A stretch of 64,000 nucleotides of DNA from Streptococcus constellatus subsp. constellatus (lineage in GTDB: Bacteria > Bacillota > Bacilli > Lactobacillales > Streptococcaceae): positions 1,116,001 to 1,180,000 of the forward strand of contig NZ_AP014647.1 in assembly GCF_023167545.1 (NCBI RefSeq), read 5' to 3'. The translations under genes and the position numbers were made by a program. Of the stretch, positions 63,784-64,000 are shown one piece after another. The notes beneath the pieces were generated by a model. That model saw nothing but the letters and a program-made list of their open reading frames with translations. It had not been told where the DNA came from and ran no database searches. Numbering within the stretch: the stretch's first letter is position 1; each line of letters begins with the position of its first letter.

Positions 63784-64000
63784 TAAACAAAGTATAAATT
63801 TCTAATTATCTTTTTATATTTTCTTAAATGCTCGTAAAGCCTTATTCTATGTGCTTTCGAGTATTTTTACTGTAGGAAGATACTTCACGTTTCTTTGCAT
63901 ATTTCCTCATGTCTTAGCTGTCAGAAGTGGTAAATAAGTAGTAAATTCATTTGTACTACTAAGCAACAAGACGCTCCTGTTGCTTCTCTTTATTCAAGCG
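63784..64000 (-). mobile_element. Right end of a Tn916/Tn1545-family conjugative transposon
   Basis: The stretch from the integrase stop (63959) to about 63784 is AT-rich noncoding DNA, entered next to a T-run as is usual for Tn916 coupling sites. It includes the end-proximal TTTATACTTTGTTTAT on the minus strand. The sequence agrees with my memory of the Tn916 int-side terminus. The exact end base is uncertain by several bases. Confidence 0.8.
63959..64000 (-). CDS. int: Tn916-family integrase, C-terminal 13 residues
   Basis: The minus strand reads RLNKEKQQERLVA and a TAG stop, identical to the known C-terminus of the Tn916 tyrosine recombinase. The rest of the gene lies beyond the right window edge. 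Confidence 0.88.
   Translation of the reverse strand, partial: RLNKEKQQERLVA

Larger units (their letters stand above)
54843..64000. mobile_element. Element B: second ICE-like element at rumA, left part
   Basis: Begins at the shared att core with its own serine recombinase. It continues with a small ORF, conserved noncoding stretch, sigma-like gene, MATE pump, two ABC half-exporters and an ECF ATPase remnant cut by a Tn916-type element. No conjugation genes are seen before the window ends, so whether it is a complete ICE is unknown. Confidence 0.6.

Overview
The window is AT-rich DNA with strong Shine-Dalgarno sites, TATAAT promoters and short poly-T hairpin terminators. Its conjugation genes are of the Tn1549/CTn type, it carries an LPXTG-like anchored protein, and a Tn916-type integrase tail sits at the right edge. 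Together these point to a low-GC Gram-positive bacterium (Bacillota, Clostridia/Tissierellia-like). The genus cannot be fixed from sequence alone. No rRNA, tRNA or CRISPR array was seen.

Almost everything is mobile DNA stacked at one target, the 3' end of the 23S rRNA methyltransferase gene rumA/rlmD. Positions 1-1341 hold left flanking DNA: a partial C5 DNA methyltransferase with a helix-turn-helix N-terminus, an ASCH-like gene preceded by 29-bp-spaced repeats, a terminator, and what looks like the last codons of rumA, read in frame as the tail of a serine recombinase. Element A (about 1326-54858) runs from that recombinase to a rumA-like 3' end (54547-54858). Element B (about 54843 to beyond the window) starts with a second serine recombinase at the same core sequence and is interrupted near 63784 by a Tn916-family element.

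Element A, left to right: serine recombinase, small ORFs, a conserved noncoding stretch, a sigma-like regulator, and an ECF transporter/AraC/two-half-ABC-exporter cassette (4.4-11.7 kb). Next come a candidate oriT with mobC and relaxase on the plus strand (11.8-13.8 kb), a QatABCD anti-phage operon with an XRE regulator (13.8-18.7 kb), and then the transfer backbone on the minus strand (18.8-47.8 kb). The backbone holds an SSB-like protein, a 2906-residue LtrC-like methylase/helicase, an AbiE toxin-antitoxin pair, TopB, a thioester/VaFE surface protein, CD1107-type protein, CHAP protein, VirB4, PrgI, TrbL-like, Maff2, SSB, VirD4, PcfB, DnaC-like ATPase, a frameshifted RepA and a promoter/leader. 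The right end (48.0-54.5 kb) carries a tetR-DUF1254-alkylsulfatase-acyltransferase operon between two 1080-bp inverted repeats.

Element B repeats the plan of element A's left end: recombinase, small ORF, the same conserved noncoding stretch, sigma-like gene, then a MATE pump, two half-ABC exporters and the remains of an ECF ATPase. The elements look like self-transmissible ICEs that share a recombinase-proximal transporter slot. Element A adds two anti-phage systems inside its conjugation backbone.
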